Positions 1 through 5,888 of a stretch of 10,418 nucleotides of DNA are shown here, in pieces; within the stretch, counting starts at the first letter, position 1; every line of letters starts with the position of its first letter. The position numbers were made by a program, and so were the translations under genes. A model generated the notes under the pieces. That model saw only the letters and a list, made by a program, of their open reading frames with translations, ran no database searches and was not told the origin of the DNA. Origin of the DNA: Opitutaceae bacterium (GTDB taxonomy: Bacteria > Verrucomicrobiota > Verrucomicrobiia > Opitutales > Opitutaceae); the NCBI GenBank assembly GCA_031272375.1, contig JAISTY010000215.1, forward strand, positions 1 to 10,418, read 5' to 3'.

Positions 1-219
1 TTCCCTTGGGCGCGATGGCAGGAAACACAAGCGGCGGTCAAATTAAACGTGCTCTTCTCCGTCGAGGAGGAATTGCCGGAGTTGTGTTCAATAGTTACTG
101 CGAATGAACATGATGTGAATTTTCTCAAAACACTGACTTTCGCGGCGGGACACTACTATGTTTTCGACCGCGGCTATCCCGATTTCGCGTCATGGTTTCG
201 GATAAATCAATCGGGCGCC
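1..219 (+). pseudogene. IS4-type transposase remnant (DDE domain fragment)
   Basis: The frame is open from base 1, so the fragment continues from outside the window. It translates from FPWARWQETQAAVKLN and continues through HDVNFL and YYVFDRGYPDF to WFRINQSGA. This matches the central part of IS4-family DDE transposases, whose usual form is FPWA-x-x-x-x-T-K-A-A-V-K-L, then HDVN, then YVMDRGYxDF followed by a short R-x-x-Q-A-G-A segment. The Asp of DRGY (codon at 166-168) sits where the second catalytic Asp of the DDE triad is expected. The family would continue with a strand and the Glu domain, but similarity stops at about 219 and an unrelated regulator fragment follows in the same frame. 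The fragment is also less GC-rich than the rest of the window, which fits foreign DNA. It cannot be an active transposase. A GTG at 49 could start translation but lies inside the conserved region. The family call rests on motif memory, not a search. Confidence 0.8.
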
Positions 220-402
220 GGGCTTTTCCAACCGATGATCGGCTTCATTGAGACGGGAACTTGCGTGCCGACGGTGGCGACCTTGTTTCGCATCGCGTCG
301 GTGCTGGGCTGTCCGCTCGCCGAGATTTTCGGCACGGTGGAGGCGGCGATCGCATCGGGCAGGAGAATTCCGGCGCTTGGGAAGCGGGCGAAGCGGCGGT
401 AG
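220..402 (+). pseudogene. XRE-family HTH regulator, C-terminal relic fused to transposase fragment
   Basis: The reading frame of the transposase remnant continues without a stop into about 60 residues that look like the second half of an XRE/Cro-CI helix-turn-helix domain: QPMIGFIETGTCVPTV, then ATLFRIASVLGCPLAEIF. In this family the recognition helix ends in (S)xIExG, followed by xxxPTxxTLxxIAxALGxxLxE(L/I)F, which fits residue by residue. The first two helices, including the usual RxxxGLSQxxLA part, are missing. A basic tail (GKRAKRR) ends at a TAG stop. A full regulator needs about 30 more N-terminal residues, so DNA binding is unlikely. The join at about 217-231 is in frame, giving an apparent chimeric protein. 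It may come from insertion followed by deletion. It is unrelated at DNA level to the intact XRE gene at 2856-3149. Confidence 0.72.
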
Positions 403-630
403 CATACAGACGGCGGAGCGGGGCGCGGCAAAATGTTCCGCGAGAGTTGTTTAATAGACTCGTTCCATGCCCGACCGTTTTACGATAAGTCGTAAAACAG
501 TCACGACCAATTTACGATGGATCGCCAAACGGTCGGCATGGGTTTCCCGCATGTTTTGAACCGCCCGCGGGCGACGCATATCGGACGCGTCTTCGCGACG
601 AAAAGACGAAGCCGATCCCGTTTCGGACGC
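403..630. other. Gene-poor stretch between the HTH relic and the 3' end of rluD
   Basis: No supported gene lies here. The left part (403-464) is unremarkable. The centre holds the inverted-repeat cluster listed separately. The only plus-strand start of note is ATG at 467, which opens a 30-codon frame (begins MPDRFTISRK, stop at 557-559) lying entirely over the palindromes. It contains a helix-like ISRKTVTTNLRWI segment but has no ribosome binding site and may be chance. To the right, a weak 6-bp stem (CGTCTT at 588-593 with AAGACG at 603-608) lies just downstream of the rluD stop on the minus strand. It has no U-tract, so it is not a convincing terminator. Confidence 0.5.
465..541. repeat. 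Nested inverted repeats with alternative pairings (operator- or attenuator-like)
   Basis: Three inverted pairings share segments. Segment 1 (GTTTTACGA, 477-485) pairs perfectly with segment 2 (TCGTAAAAC, 490-498) across a 4-nt loop, TAAG. Segment 2 (TCGTAAA, 490-496) can instead pair with segment 3 (TTTACGA, 511-517). A longer form of segment 1 (471-486) pairs with segment 4 (521-536) at 14 of 16 positions, and flanking CATG on both sides extends the symmetry with a one-base offset. So 1:2 excludes the nested combination 1:4 plus 2:3. As DNA, the same bases give three copies of the half-site TTTACGA, two of them in a perfect 9-4-9 palindrome. The centre is AT-rich in a GC-rich region. The repeats are directly visible. 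Function is unknown: an operator of the lost regulator, a structured 3' region of rluD, or a mobile palindromic element end are all possible. Confidence 0.7.
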
Positions 631-1566
631 TCACCCGCCAGACTCCCGGAGTTGTTTGAGGTAATCGGAAAAATCAGCGGGAAGCGGGGCTTCGAGGACG
701 AGCGGTTCTTGCGTGATGGGATGCGCGATGACCAGCCGCGCGGCGTGCAGGAAAAAACGCGGCGGCGGCGGCTTGTCGGGGAGCTTTGGGTTGCCGTAGG
801 TGGGGTCGCCAAGAAGGGGGTGGCCGATGTGTTTCAGGTGGACGCGGATTTGGTGGGTGCGCCCCGTGTGGATCTCGCAACGCAGGAGGGCGGCGGCGGG
901 GAATTCTTCGACGAGAAACCAGTCCGTCCGCGCGGGGCGGCCTTTGGGCGTGACCGCCATTTTGTGCCGGTGGACGGGATGGCGGCCAACGGGGGCATTG
1001 ATGACGCCGGAGTCCGTCGCGGGGACGCCGCTGACGAGCGCAAGGTAGGTTTTGCGCGTGCTGCGGTCGGCAAACTGCCGCGAGAGCGCGATGTGCGCGG
1101 CGTCGTTTTTCGCCGCCACGATGACGCCGGTGGTGTCGCGGTCGAGGCGGTGGACGATGCCGGGGCGCTCGACGCCACCGATGCCGGACAAGCTGCCGCG
1201 GCAGTGGGCGAGGAGAGCGTGGACAAGGGTGTCGCCGCCGGTGTTGGCGCCGGGGTGGACGGTCATGCCCGGCGGCTTGTTGACGGCGACGAGGGCGTCG
1301 TCCTCGAAGAGGATTTCGAGGGGGATGGGGTTCGGGACGATTGCGGCGGGGCGGGTTTCGGGGAGCGCGAGGGCGAGGGTGTCGCCGGGGCGGACGGTGT
1401 CGTTTTGGGCGGCGGGGCGGTTGTTGAGGGTGACAAGCCCGGCGGCGAAGGCGCGCTGGATGGCGGCGCGGGAATGTTCGGGGAAGGCGGCGGCGAGGAG
1501 TTTGTCGGCGCGCGCGCGGCGGGCATCGGTCGGGTGAATGTAGGTTTTTGAGGGTGACTTGTTCAT
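631..1566 (-). CDS. rluD: RluD-type 23S rRNA/tRNA pseudouridine synthase (RluA family)
   Basis: This 311-residue cytoplasmic enzyme isomerises uridine to pseudouridine in structured RNA, most likely helix 69 of 23S rRNA if it is a true RluD. An S4-like RNA-binding region spans about residues 19-66 (ADKLLAAAFPEHSRAAIQRA, then GLVTLNN and VRPGD). The catalytic domain follows: EDDALVAVNKPPGMTVHPG at 88-106, the signature GIVHRLDRDTTGVIVAAK at about 136-153 with the catalytic Asp at D142, and the RTHQIRVHLKHIGHPLLGDPTYG block at about 236-258. Length is normal for RluC/RluD. I chose the ATG at 1564-1566. A TTG at 1596 would add ten residues, but these are encoded by a dispersed intergenic repeat. 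The only RBS-like bases are a weak TTGGA. It lies last in the minus-strand block, 230 bp downstream of the deaminase gene. The exact RNA target cannot be fixed from sequence; RluC or another RluA paralogue is the alternative. Confidence 0.9.
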   Translation of the reverse strand: MNKSPSKTYIHPTDARRARADKLLAAAFPEHSRAAIQRAFAAGLVTLNNRPAAQNDTVRPGDTLALALPETRPAAIVPNPIPLEILFEDDALVAVNKPPGMTVHPGANTGGDTLVHALLAHCRGSLSGIGGVERPGIVHRLDRDTTGVIVAAKNDAAHIALSRQFADRSTRKTYLALVSGVPATDSGVINAPVGRHPVHRHKMAVTPKGRPARTDWFLVEEFPAAALLRCEIHTGRTHQIRVHLKHIGHPLLGDPTYGNPKLPDKPPPPRFFLHAARLVIAHPITQEPLVLEAPLPADFSDYLKQLRESGG

Positions 1567-1570
1567 TTTT

Positions 1571-1594
1571 CCAACGCCAGGACGCAAAGCCGCC
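1571..1594 (+). repeat. Left copy of 24-bp inverted repeat (CCAACGCCAGGACGCAAAGC type)
   Basis: This unit is the reverse complement of 1764-1787 at 22 of 24 positions. It lies immediately upstream of the rluD ATG on the minus strand and would supply the first codons if the alternative TTG start at 1596 were used. It resembles the widespread 'gcgttcttggcgtccttggcg' type of intergenic repeat, a resemblance based on memory. Confidence 0.75.
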
Positions 1595-1610
1595 AAGAAG
1601 AAGATTTTTG

Positions 1611-1638
1611 TCTCACGCAGAAACGCTGAGGCGCAGAG
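1611..1638 (+). repeat. HAETLRRR-type dispersed repeat unit
   Basis: The stretch begins TCTCACGCAGAAACGCTGAG and ends GCGCAGAG. Its plus-frame translation includes SHAETLRRR. The form 'cacgcagagacgc(a/t)gaggcgcagag' recurs between genes of many bacteria as non-coding repeats, as I recall, and is often mis-annotated as small proteins. Only one copy is seen in this window. Confidence 0.6.
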
Positions 1639-1660
1639 TTTTGGGGGAAGAGCTTTTTAG

Positions 1661-1692
1661 AATTAACGGAGTTTTCGGAATTAACAGAATTA
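1661..1692 (+). repeat. AATTAACGGA-type repeat unit with internal direct repeat
   Basis: Two AATTAAC blocks (1661-1667 and 1679-1685) are separated by 11 bases, and each is followed by a GGA or AGA triplet. This gives a short AT-rich direct repeat in an otherwise GC-rich region. It resembles the 'ggaattaacggaattaacagaatta' intergenic repeat I associate with the two neighbouring repeat types. On the minus strand the same bases could supply AT-rich promoter elements for rluD, but I see no well-spaced pair. Confidence 0.55.
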
Positions 1693-1763
1693 GGAGGAGC
1701 AATCCGTGGTTGGCTTGGGTGGCTTTTAATTAGTGGGGAATTAGCGGTGGAGGGATTGGAGTT

Positions 1764-1787
1764 GGCGTCTTTGCCTCCTGGCGTTGG
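1764..1787 (-). repeat. Right copy of 24-bp inverted repeat
   Basis: It reads GGCGTCTTTGCCTCCTGGCG then TTGG on the plus strand, the reverse complement of 1571-1594 with two mismatches. It lies 9 bp beyond the stop codon of the deaminase gene (minus strand). The two inverted copies bracket the other repeat motifs, 169 bp apart. Confidence 0.75.
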
Positions 1788-1796
1788 AGAGAAGTT

Positions 1797-2795
1797 TCAG
1801 GCGAATTGTTTTTCCACGCGGGCGATTTCGGCGAGGTGGCGCTGGCGTTCGGAGTCGGGGATGTCGGCGACTTGCCAGCCGTTGCGGGCGAGTTGGGCGA
1901 GTTCGGCGAGGGTGAAGCCGGCCTCGTTGGCGAGGGTCTCGTATTCGTCGAGGAGGGTGTTGGCGAAACAGAGGGGGTCGTCGGTGCTCACGGTGCAATG
2001 GATGCCAGCTTGCATGAGGCGGCGGATCGGGTGCGAGGCGATGTCCGGGACGACGCGGAGTTTGACGTTGCTGATGGGACACATGTCGAAGGTGACGCCG
2101 CGGTCGGCGGCGAGGCGCACGACGGCGGGATCCTCGATGGCGCGGGTGCCGTGCTGGATGCGGGTGGCGCCGAGTTGCTCGATGGCCTCGCGGACGCGGC
2201 CGGCGCCGCCGAACTCGCCGGCGTGGGCCTTGGTGCGTTTGCCGGCGGCGCGGAGGTTCGCCCAGACCTCCGCCGTCCACGGCTCGTTGGGGAGGGTTTC
2301 GAGGCCGTGGAGGTCAACGCCGTGGAGCTGTTTCCAGTTGCCGAGATCGTCAATCGTGTCGCGCAGCGGCGGCTTGTAGTCGTTGCGCGCCATGCCGGTG
2401 AAGGCGCGGACGGTCATTCCGGGCGGCGCGGCGGAGAGGATGGCGTCGAGGATGTCGCGTCCGTCGAGCTTGAGAAATTGCGTCACGGGCAGGTGGAAGC
2501 TGGTCTCGACGTAGCGGACGTTTTGGGCGGCGAGGTTTTTGAAAATGCGCGCGGCGGCGATGTGGTAGCGTTCCGGCGTGGTGAACCATGGGAGGGCGTG
2601 GCCGAGGAGGATTTCGTCGAATTGCGGGAAGGTTTCGTAGCGGTAGCCGGGGGCGCGGAAGGGCGGGTTTTCGGGATAGGTTTCCGGCTTCCACTCGCGG
2701 AGGATTTCATAGGGGAGCGCGCCCTCGATGTGGAGGTGCGTCTCGGTTTTCGGAAGCGCGAGGAGGAAGGCGCGGAGGGTCTTGGGATCGTGCAT
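1797..2795 (-). CDS. add: Adenosine/adenine deaminase family metallohydrolase
   Basis: This 332-residue cytosolic zinc enzyme of the adenosine deaminase superfamily converts adenosine (or adenine, or a modified purine) to the 6-oxo product plus ammonia, in purine salvage. Visible active-site parts are [14 protein letters not shown], with metal-binding H20 and H22; AHAGEFGG, with metal-binding H191 and the acid/base Glu E194; the HGTRAIED block, with H215; and STDDPLCF, with D272 as metal ligand beside D273. All expected catalytic residues are present and the length is normal. The THLHIEGAL variant (rather than DLHxHLDGSL) is closer to adenine deaminase-like and 'adenosine deaminase-like' branches, so the substrate is uncertain. 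ATG at 2793-2795 gives a natural start just before the first motif, with no Shine-Dalgarno in front. An AT-rich 60-bp gap separates it from the XRE gene upstream. Confidence 0.9.
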   Translation of the reverse strand: MHDPKTLRAFLLALPKTETHLHIEGALPYEILREWKPETYPENPPFRAPGYRYETFPQFDEILLGHALPWFTTPERYHIAAARIFKNLAAQNVRYVETSFHLPVTQFLKLDGRDILDAILSAAPPGMTVRAFTGMARNDYKPPLRDTIDDLGNWKQLHGVDLHGLETLPNEPWTAEVWANLRAAGKRTKAHAGEFGGAGRVREAIEQLGATRIQHGTRAIEDPAVVRLAADRGVTFDMCPISNVKLRVVPDIASHPIRRLMQAGIHCTVSTDDPLCFANTLLDEYETLANEAGFTLAELAQLARNGWQVADIPDSERQRHLAEIARVEKQFA

Positions 2796-2855
2796 GGCGG
2801 ACAGGGAACGCGGTTTTTGTTTTTTAACAACGCCGAACGCGGAAACGGCGCCGTC
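2796..2855 (-). promoter_or_regulatory. AT-rich leader between XRE gene and deaminase gene
   Basis: A T-rich run on the plus strand (GGTTTTTGTTTTTTAACAAC, 2814-2833) gives an A-rich tract about 20-40 bases before the deaminase start on the minus strand. Next to the XRE stop, CGCCG (2831-2835) and CGGCG (2846-2850) can form a short stem. Either a promoter for the deaminase or a weak terminator for the XRE gene is possible. No consensus -35/-10 pair is clear. Confidence 0.25.
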
Positions 2856-3149
2856 TCACCGGCTTTCCCGCGCGGAAACGCGCAACAGCTCGTTCGGTGT
2901 GGCGGCGACGATTTCGCCGAGTTTCAGCAGCTCAAGGTCGCTGACGGCGCGGAGGCCGGCCTCGATTTTCGCGACGACGACGCGGTCAATGTCCCAGCCG
3001 GCGAGCTGGCATTTGGCGGCGAGGACGGCCTGCGACCAGCCGAGGGCGGAGCGGCGTTTGCGGAGCTCCGGGCCGAGGGCGTTCAGGGACTTTCCGGGCC
3101 GCCAGGGGCGTTGGGCTAAACGGGGGCGGCCTTTGGTTTTTCCGGGCAT
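2856..3149 (-). CDS. Small XRE-family helix-turn-helix regulator
   Basis: This 97-residue protein has a basic N-terminal arm (MPGKTKGRPRLAQRPWRPGK) followed by one HTH domain at about residues 26-89: GPELRKRRSALGWSQAVLAA, a longer-than-usual link CQLAGWDIDR, then VVVAKIEAGLRAVSDLELLK and LGEIVAATPNELL. The SQxxLA, KIExG and LxxIAxxL-like positions are those of Cro/CI-type DNA-binding domains, and the AGWDIDR insertion is known in a subset of small XRE proteins. There is no effector or oligomerisation domain. The start is supported by a good Shine-Dalgarno (GAGGAAGG), unusual in this window. It lies between the lipoprotein and deaminase genes, 28 and 60 bp away, and may be co-transcribed with them. 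Targets are unknown; autoregulation or control of the neighbours is inference. Confidence 0.85.
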   Translation of the reverse strand: MPGKTKGRPRLAQRPWRPGKSLNALGPELRKRRSALGWSQAVLAAKCQLAGWDIDRVVVAKIEAGLRAVSDLELLKLGEIVAATPNELLRVSARESR

Positions 3150-3158
3150 CGCGGTGTT

Positions 3159-3166
3159 CCTTCCTC
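3159..3166 (-). promoter_or_regulatory. Shine-Dalgarno site of the XRE regulator
   Basis: On the minus strand the bases read GAGGAAGG, followed by a 9-nt spacer (AACACCGCG) and the ATG at 3147-3149. This is the clearest ribosome binding site in the window; the other genes show none or only weak matches. It fixes the XRE start and suggests relatively strong translation initiation. Confidence 0.6.
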
Positions 3167-3176
3167 GGCACTGAAA

Positions 3177-3626
3177 TCACTTCTGATAAAGCACGGGGTC
3201 CTCGATGCGGACGTTGAGGGCGCCGTTTTCGGCGGGGGTGATGGCAATCGGGTAGGCGACGCCATCGGGGCCGAGGGTCTTGAGGAGCCACAGTTCGCGC
3301 CCGTCGGCGAGGGCCTTGACGTTGATGGTTTCCGGCGCGGGGCGGCCCTTGGCGGCCTCGAGCCGGGCAAGCGCGGCGAACATCTGTTGCTGCTGCTCCG
3401 GCGTGAAGCGCGTGGCGGCGTTGGGGAGGTTGTCCGCGAGGACGCGGACGAGGATGGCGTCGCCGCGCGAGGTGCGGAGGGCGCGCCAGCGGAAGGGGGA
3501 GTTTTCGGCCTCCTCCTTGCGGTTGGCGGCGGCGAGGGAGTCGTCCGGCCTCGCGACGGGCTGGTTGCAGGCGGCGGGCGCGAGGAGGAGCGCGGGAAGG
3601 AGAAGGAAAATTCCGGCGGGACGCAT
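3177..3626 (-). CDS. Small putative lipoprotein of unknown function
   Basis: This 149-residue protein begins with a short positively charged n-region and a hydrophobic stretch (MRPAGIFLLLPALLLAPAAC), fitting a signal peptide with cleavage before C20. The lipobox is APAAC, with Pro instead of the usual Leu at -3, so lipidation is likely but not certain. After this come a polar linker and a soluble domain: WRALRTSRGDAILVRVLADN, a FTPEQQQQMFAALARLEAA helix, and a C-terminal segment, VKALADGRELWLLKTLGPDG, then VAYPIAITP, that looks beta-rich. I recognise no family. It lies 18 bp downstream of the aminopeptidase stop and 28 bp upstream of the XRE gene, so it is probably in the same transcript. A periplasmic or envelope location is inferred from the signal peptide. 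Confidence 0.75.
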   Translation of the reverse strand: MRPAGIFLLLPALLLAPAACNQPVARPDDSLAAANRKEEAENSPFRWRALRTSRGDAILVRVLADNLPNAATRFTPEQQQQMFAALARLEAAKGRPAPETINVKALADGRELWLLKTLGPDGVAYPIAITPAENGALNVRIEDPVLYQK

Positions 3627-3644
3627 GTTCGGGAGGCGGCGCGG

Positions 3645-4763
3645 TTATTTGGCGAGGAGGTAATCGGGGTTCAGTTTCTGGAGCGGCTTGGGGACGAAGA
3701 GGCCGTCCTTGCGGATGAGTTTGCCGTCGAACCGGATTTCGCCGCCGCCGTATTCGGGGCGCTGGATGCACACCATGTCCCAGTGGATTTGCGATTTGTT
3801 GCCGTTGCCCGCCTGCTCGTAGGCTTGGCCGGGCGTGAAGTGAAAACTGCCGGCGATTTTCTCGTCGAAGAGGATGTCGCGCATGGGTTCGAGGATGTGC
3901 GGGTTGAAGCCGAGGGCGAACTCGCCGATGAAGCGCGCGCCGGCGTCGCTATCGAGAATTTCGTTGAGGCGTTTGGTGTTGCTGCCGGTCGCCTCGACGA
4001 CGCGGCCTTTTTTGAAGGCGAGCCGGATGTTGTCGAAGGAGGTGCCGAGATAGACGGTTGGCGCGTTGAACTGCACGTGTCCCTCGACGCTGTCGCGGAC
4101 GGGGCAGGAATAGACCTCGCCGTCGGGAATGTTGTATTGCCCGCCGCAGGCCTGGGCGCCGATGCCCTTGATGGAGAAGCGCAGATCGGTGCCGTTGCCG
4201 GTGACGCGGACGCTGTCGGTGCGCTCCATGAGTTCGCGCAACGCCCTCATGCCGGGCGCCATGCGGGCGTAGTCGAGCGTGCAGACGCGGAAGTAAAAAT
4301 CCTCGAACGCCTCCGTGCTCATGCCGGCGAGCTGCGCCATCGCGGGCGTCGGCCAGCGGAGGACGCACCACTTGGTCTTGTTAACGCGGTGGTCGAGGAC
4401 GGGCTTCATCAACCGCGAGACGAGGCGCGTTTTTTCGGCGGGGATGTCGGAGTTCTCGAAAATGTTGTCGGAGCCGCGCAGGGCGATGTAGGCGTCCATG
4501 TGCCTCATGCGGGCGAGTTCGCCGGCGGCGAGGGGCGCGAGCTGCGGTTCGGTGGCGTGGAGGTTGAGTTCGCGGGTGACGCGGGCGCGGTGGATGGCGA
4601 CGGCGGGGAGCGCGCCGCGGGCGCGGGCGGCGCGGATGAGTTCGACAACGATGGCGTCGGGAACGTCGAAGGCGTCAATGAGGACGCGCTCGTTGGGCTT
4701 GAGGGCGGTGGAGAAGCCGGTGAGGAGTCGCGCGAGATCGGCGAGGCGTTTGTCGGTGAGCAT
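3645..4763 (-). CDS. M29-family metallo-aminopeptidase (thermophilic-type)
   Basis: This 372-residue enzyme removes N-terminal amino acids from peptides and is probably cytosolic, as no signal sequence is present. An alpha/beta N-terminal domain ([20 protein letters not shown], then [13 protein letters not shown]) is followed by the M29 catalytic domain. The metal-site pattern is visible: E216 in [13 protein letters not shown]281 in [12 protein letters not shown]308 in [12 protein letters not shown]315 in the same block, and H327 and D329 in SQIHWDMV. The spacing matches the known AmpS/AmpT/PepS layout, except that the H308-H327 gap is shorter. I placed the start at the ATG at 4761-4763. A longer frame to 4892 adds 43 low-complexity residues and would overlap the divergent neighbour, so I reject it. 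The gene is first in the minus-strand block and divergent from the nuclease gene. It fits the family's usual length of about 370-410. Confidence 0.9.
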   Translation of the reverse strand: MLTDKRLADLARLLTGFSTALKPNERVLIDAFDVPDAIVVELIRAARARGALPAVAIHRARVTRELNLHATEPQLAPLAAGELARMRHMDAYIALRGSDNIFENSDIPAEKTRLVSRLMKPVLDHRVNKTKWCVLRWPTPAMAQLAGMSTEAFEDFYFRVCTLDYARMAPGMRALRELMERTDSVRVTGNGTDLRFSIKGIGAQACGGQYNIPDGEVYSCPVRDSVEGHVQFNAPTVYLGTSFDNIRLAFKKGRVVEATGSNTKRLNEILDSDAGARFIGEFALGFNPHILEPMRDILFDEKIAGSFHFTPGQAYEQAGNGNKSQIHWDMVCIQRPEYGGGEIRFDGKLIRKDGLFVPKPLQKLNPDYLLAK

Positions 4764-4879
4764 GGCGGGGACGTTGCGGGACAAAGGCGGGAAGGCGACG
4801 GGAAACAGCGCCTCCGCCCGGCGGCGGGCGCGCACAAAACCCTTTGCGCCGCCCGCGCCCTTGCTGTTCAACGCCGCCC
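4764..4879. promoter_or_regulatory. Divergent intergenic region between aminopeptidase and HD nuclease genes
   Basis: Both flanking genes read away from this 116-bp gap, so promoters for both directions should lie here. The sequence is very GC-rich (GCGGCGGGCGCGCACAAAAC in the middle), with GC-rich segments that can pair imperfectly, GCGGGCG near 4825 with CGCCCGC near 4853. No consensus -10 or -35 is evident. It is also the point where the plus strand changes from G-rich to C-rich, following the change in coding direction. Confidence 0.4.
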
Positions 4880-5860
4880 ATGCCCGACCCACTCCTCACC
4901 GTCCGCGAACTCAAGGCCCTCGGCGAAACCAACGGCCAGCCCTTCGCCGCCCTTCTCGTCATCCGCAAACTCGCCGCGAAAACCGCCTCCAACGGCAACA
5001 CCTTCCTCTCGCTCGACCTCGGCGACCGCACCGGCGTCTTCTCCTGCACGCTCTTCGGCGACAACCCCGCCTTCGAAACCGTCCGCACTGCCGGCGAGGG
5101 CGCCGTCGTGCGCGTCGAGGGCCGCACCGACTCCTACCAAGGGCGCTTCTCCCCGCGCATCCTGAAGGCCGGCGTCCTCGACGAGTCCGAACTCGGCGCC
5201 CCCGGCCTGCTCGACAACCTCGTCGAGCTTGCCCCGGAGCCGTTCGACCAGCTCCGCGCCGAGCTGGACGCCTTTGTTGACGGGATCCCGCACGACGCCC
5301 TGCGCATGACCGTCCGCGGCGTCCTCGACGAAACCGGCGCGCGCTTTCTGGAAACCCCCGCCGCCGTCTCGATGCACCACGCCTACCGCCACGGCCTGCT
5401 CGAGCACACCGTCCACATGGCCCGCGTCTGCAACGCGCTCCTTCCGCTCTACCCGCAGGTGGATCCCTCCCTCGCGATGGCCGGCATCCTGCTGCACGAC
5501 ACCGGCAAAACCATCGAATACGAGGGCAACTTGTCCACGCGCCGCTCGCGCAAGGGCATCCTGCAAGGCCACGTCGTCCTCGGCTACCAGCTCGCCCGCA
5601 AGCACGGCATCAAGGCGCGCCTCGACCCCGACCGCCTCGAACGCCTTGAACACATCATCCTCTCCCACCAGGGCGAACTCGAGTGGGGCGCCGCCGTCCA
5701 CGCCGCCACGCCCGAGGCCGTCTTTGTCTCCATGATAGACAACCTCGACGCCAAAATGGGCATGGTGCAGCGCGCCCTCCGGCAGGCCGACCCCGCCGCC
5801 GAATTCAGCGAACGCCTCCCCGGCCTCAACGCCCCCCTCCTCACCAAACCCCTGCCCTGA
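4880..5860 (+). CDS. YhaM-like 3'-5' exoribonuclease (OB fold plus HD domain)
   Basis: The 326-residue protein has the two-domain layout of YhaM-type 3'-5' exoribonucleases. An N-terminal OB-fold nucleic-acid-binding domain spans about residues 20-100 ([20 protein letters not shown], then [20 protein letters not shown]). An HD phosphohydrolase domain spans about 160-300. HD metal residues are visible: [20 protein letters not shown] with H171 and H176, GILLHDTGK with H206-D207, H231 in the [13 protein letters not shown] block, H263 in [12 protein letters not shown], and D287 in [11 protein letters not shown]. All match the HHxxxGGLLEHT, LLHDxGK and SHHG-like family pattern. Length is close to B. 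subtilis YhaM, which I recall as about 314. ATG at 4880 is chosen; the frame extends 12 codons upstream but starts with non-family residues. It reads with rlmN 28 bp downstream. RNA or ssDNA may be the substrate. Confidence 0.87.
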   Translation: MPDPLLTVRELKALGETNGQPFAALLVIRKLAAKTASNGNTFLSLDLGDRTGVFSCTLFGDNPAFETVRTAGEGAVVRVEGRTDSYQGRFSPRILKAGVLDESELGAPGLLDNLVELAPEPFDQLRAELDAFVDGIPHDALRMTVRGVLDETGARFLETPAAVSMHHAYRHGLLEHTVHMARVCNALLPLYPQVDPSLAMAGILLHDTGKTIEYEGNLSTRRSRKGILQGHVVLGYQLARKHGIKARLDPDRLERLEHIILSHQGELEWGAAVHAATPEAVFVSMIDNLDAKMGMVQRALRQADPAAEFSERLPGLNAPLLTKPLP

Positions 5861-5888
5861 CGGACAACGCCGCCGCCCTTCCGCGCCC

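Larger units (their letters stand above)
1567..1796. repeat. Intergenic region composed largely of degenerate dispersed-repeat motifs
   Basis: This gap between the deaminase 3' end and rluD carries, in a row, several motif types I recall as dispersed filler repeats in other bacterial genomes, whose translations read QDAKxPRR and HAExLRRR. These are a CCAACGCCAGGACGCAAAG-type unit, a TCACGCAGAAACGCTGAGGC-type unit, an AATTAACGGAG...GGAATTAACAG unit, and an inverted copy of the first. Translation of the plus strand from 1548 indeed reads RQDAKPPRRR, then HAETLRRR, but I regard that 61-codon frame as non-coding. On the minus strand, any separate rluD promoter must lie here. No clear -35/-10 pair stands out among the AT-rich bits at 1650-1740. 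Confidence 0.65.

Noticed and set aside
467..559. A 30-codon frame starting MPDRFTISRK over the palindromes, considered as a leader peptide or mini-regulator
   Set aside because: It has no ribosome binding site and no downstream plus-strand gene to control, and its sequence is dictated by the inverted repeats. I kept it only as a note.
588..608. 6-bp stem just downstream of rluD as an intrinsic terminator
   Set aside because: The stem is short with a 9-nt loop and no U-tract on the minus strand.
1548..1733. A 61-codon plus-strand frame with RQDAKPPRRR and HAETLRRR
   Set aside because: These strings are translations of dispersed non-coding repeats and are a known type of spurious annotation.
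1806..3119. A 437-codon plus-strand frame antisense to the deaminase and XRE genes
   Set aside because: Low-complexity shadow; the minus strand encodes a complete deaminase with all catalytic residues.
4764..4892. Upstream 43-codon extension of the M29 aminopeptidase
   Set aside because: The extension is basic, has no family similarity and would overlap the start of the divergent nuclease gene. The ATG at 4761-4763 directly precedes a typical family N-terminus.
3387..5165. A 592-codon plus-strand frame across the lipoprotein, aminopeptidase and start of the nuclease gene
   Set aside because: It is antisense to the aminopeptidase with its intact metal site, has Gly/Val/Glu-rich composition and crosses the divergent promoter region. 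There are no family features.
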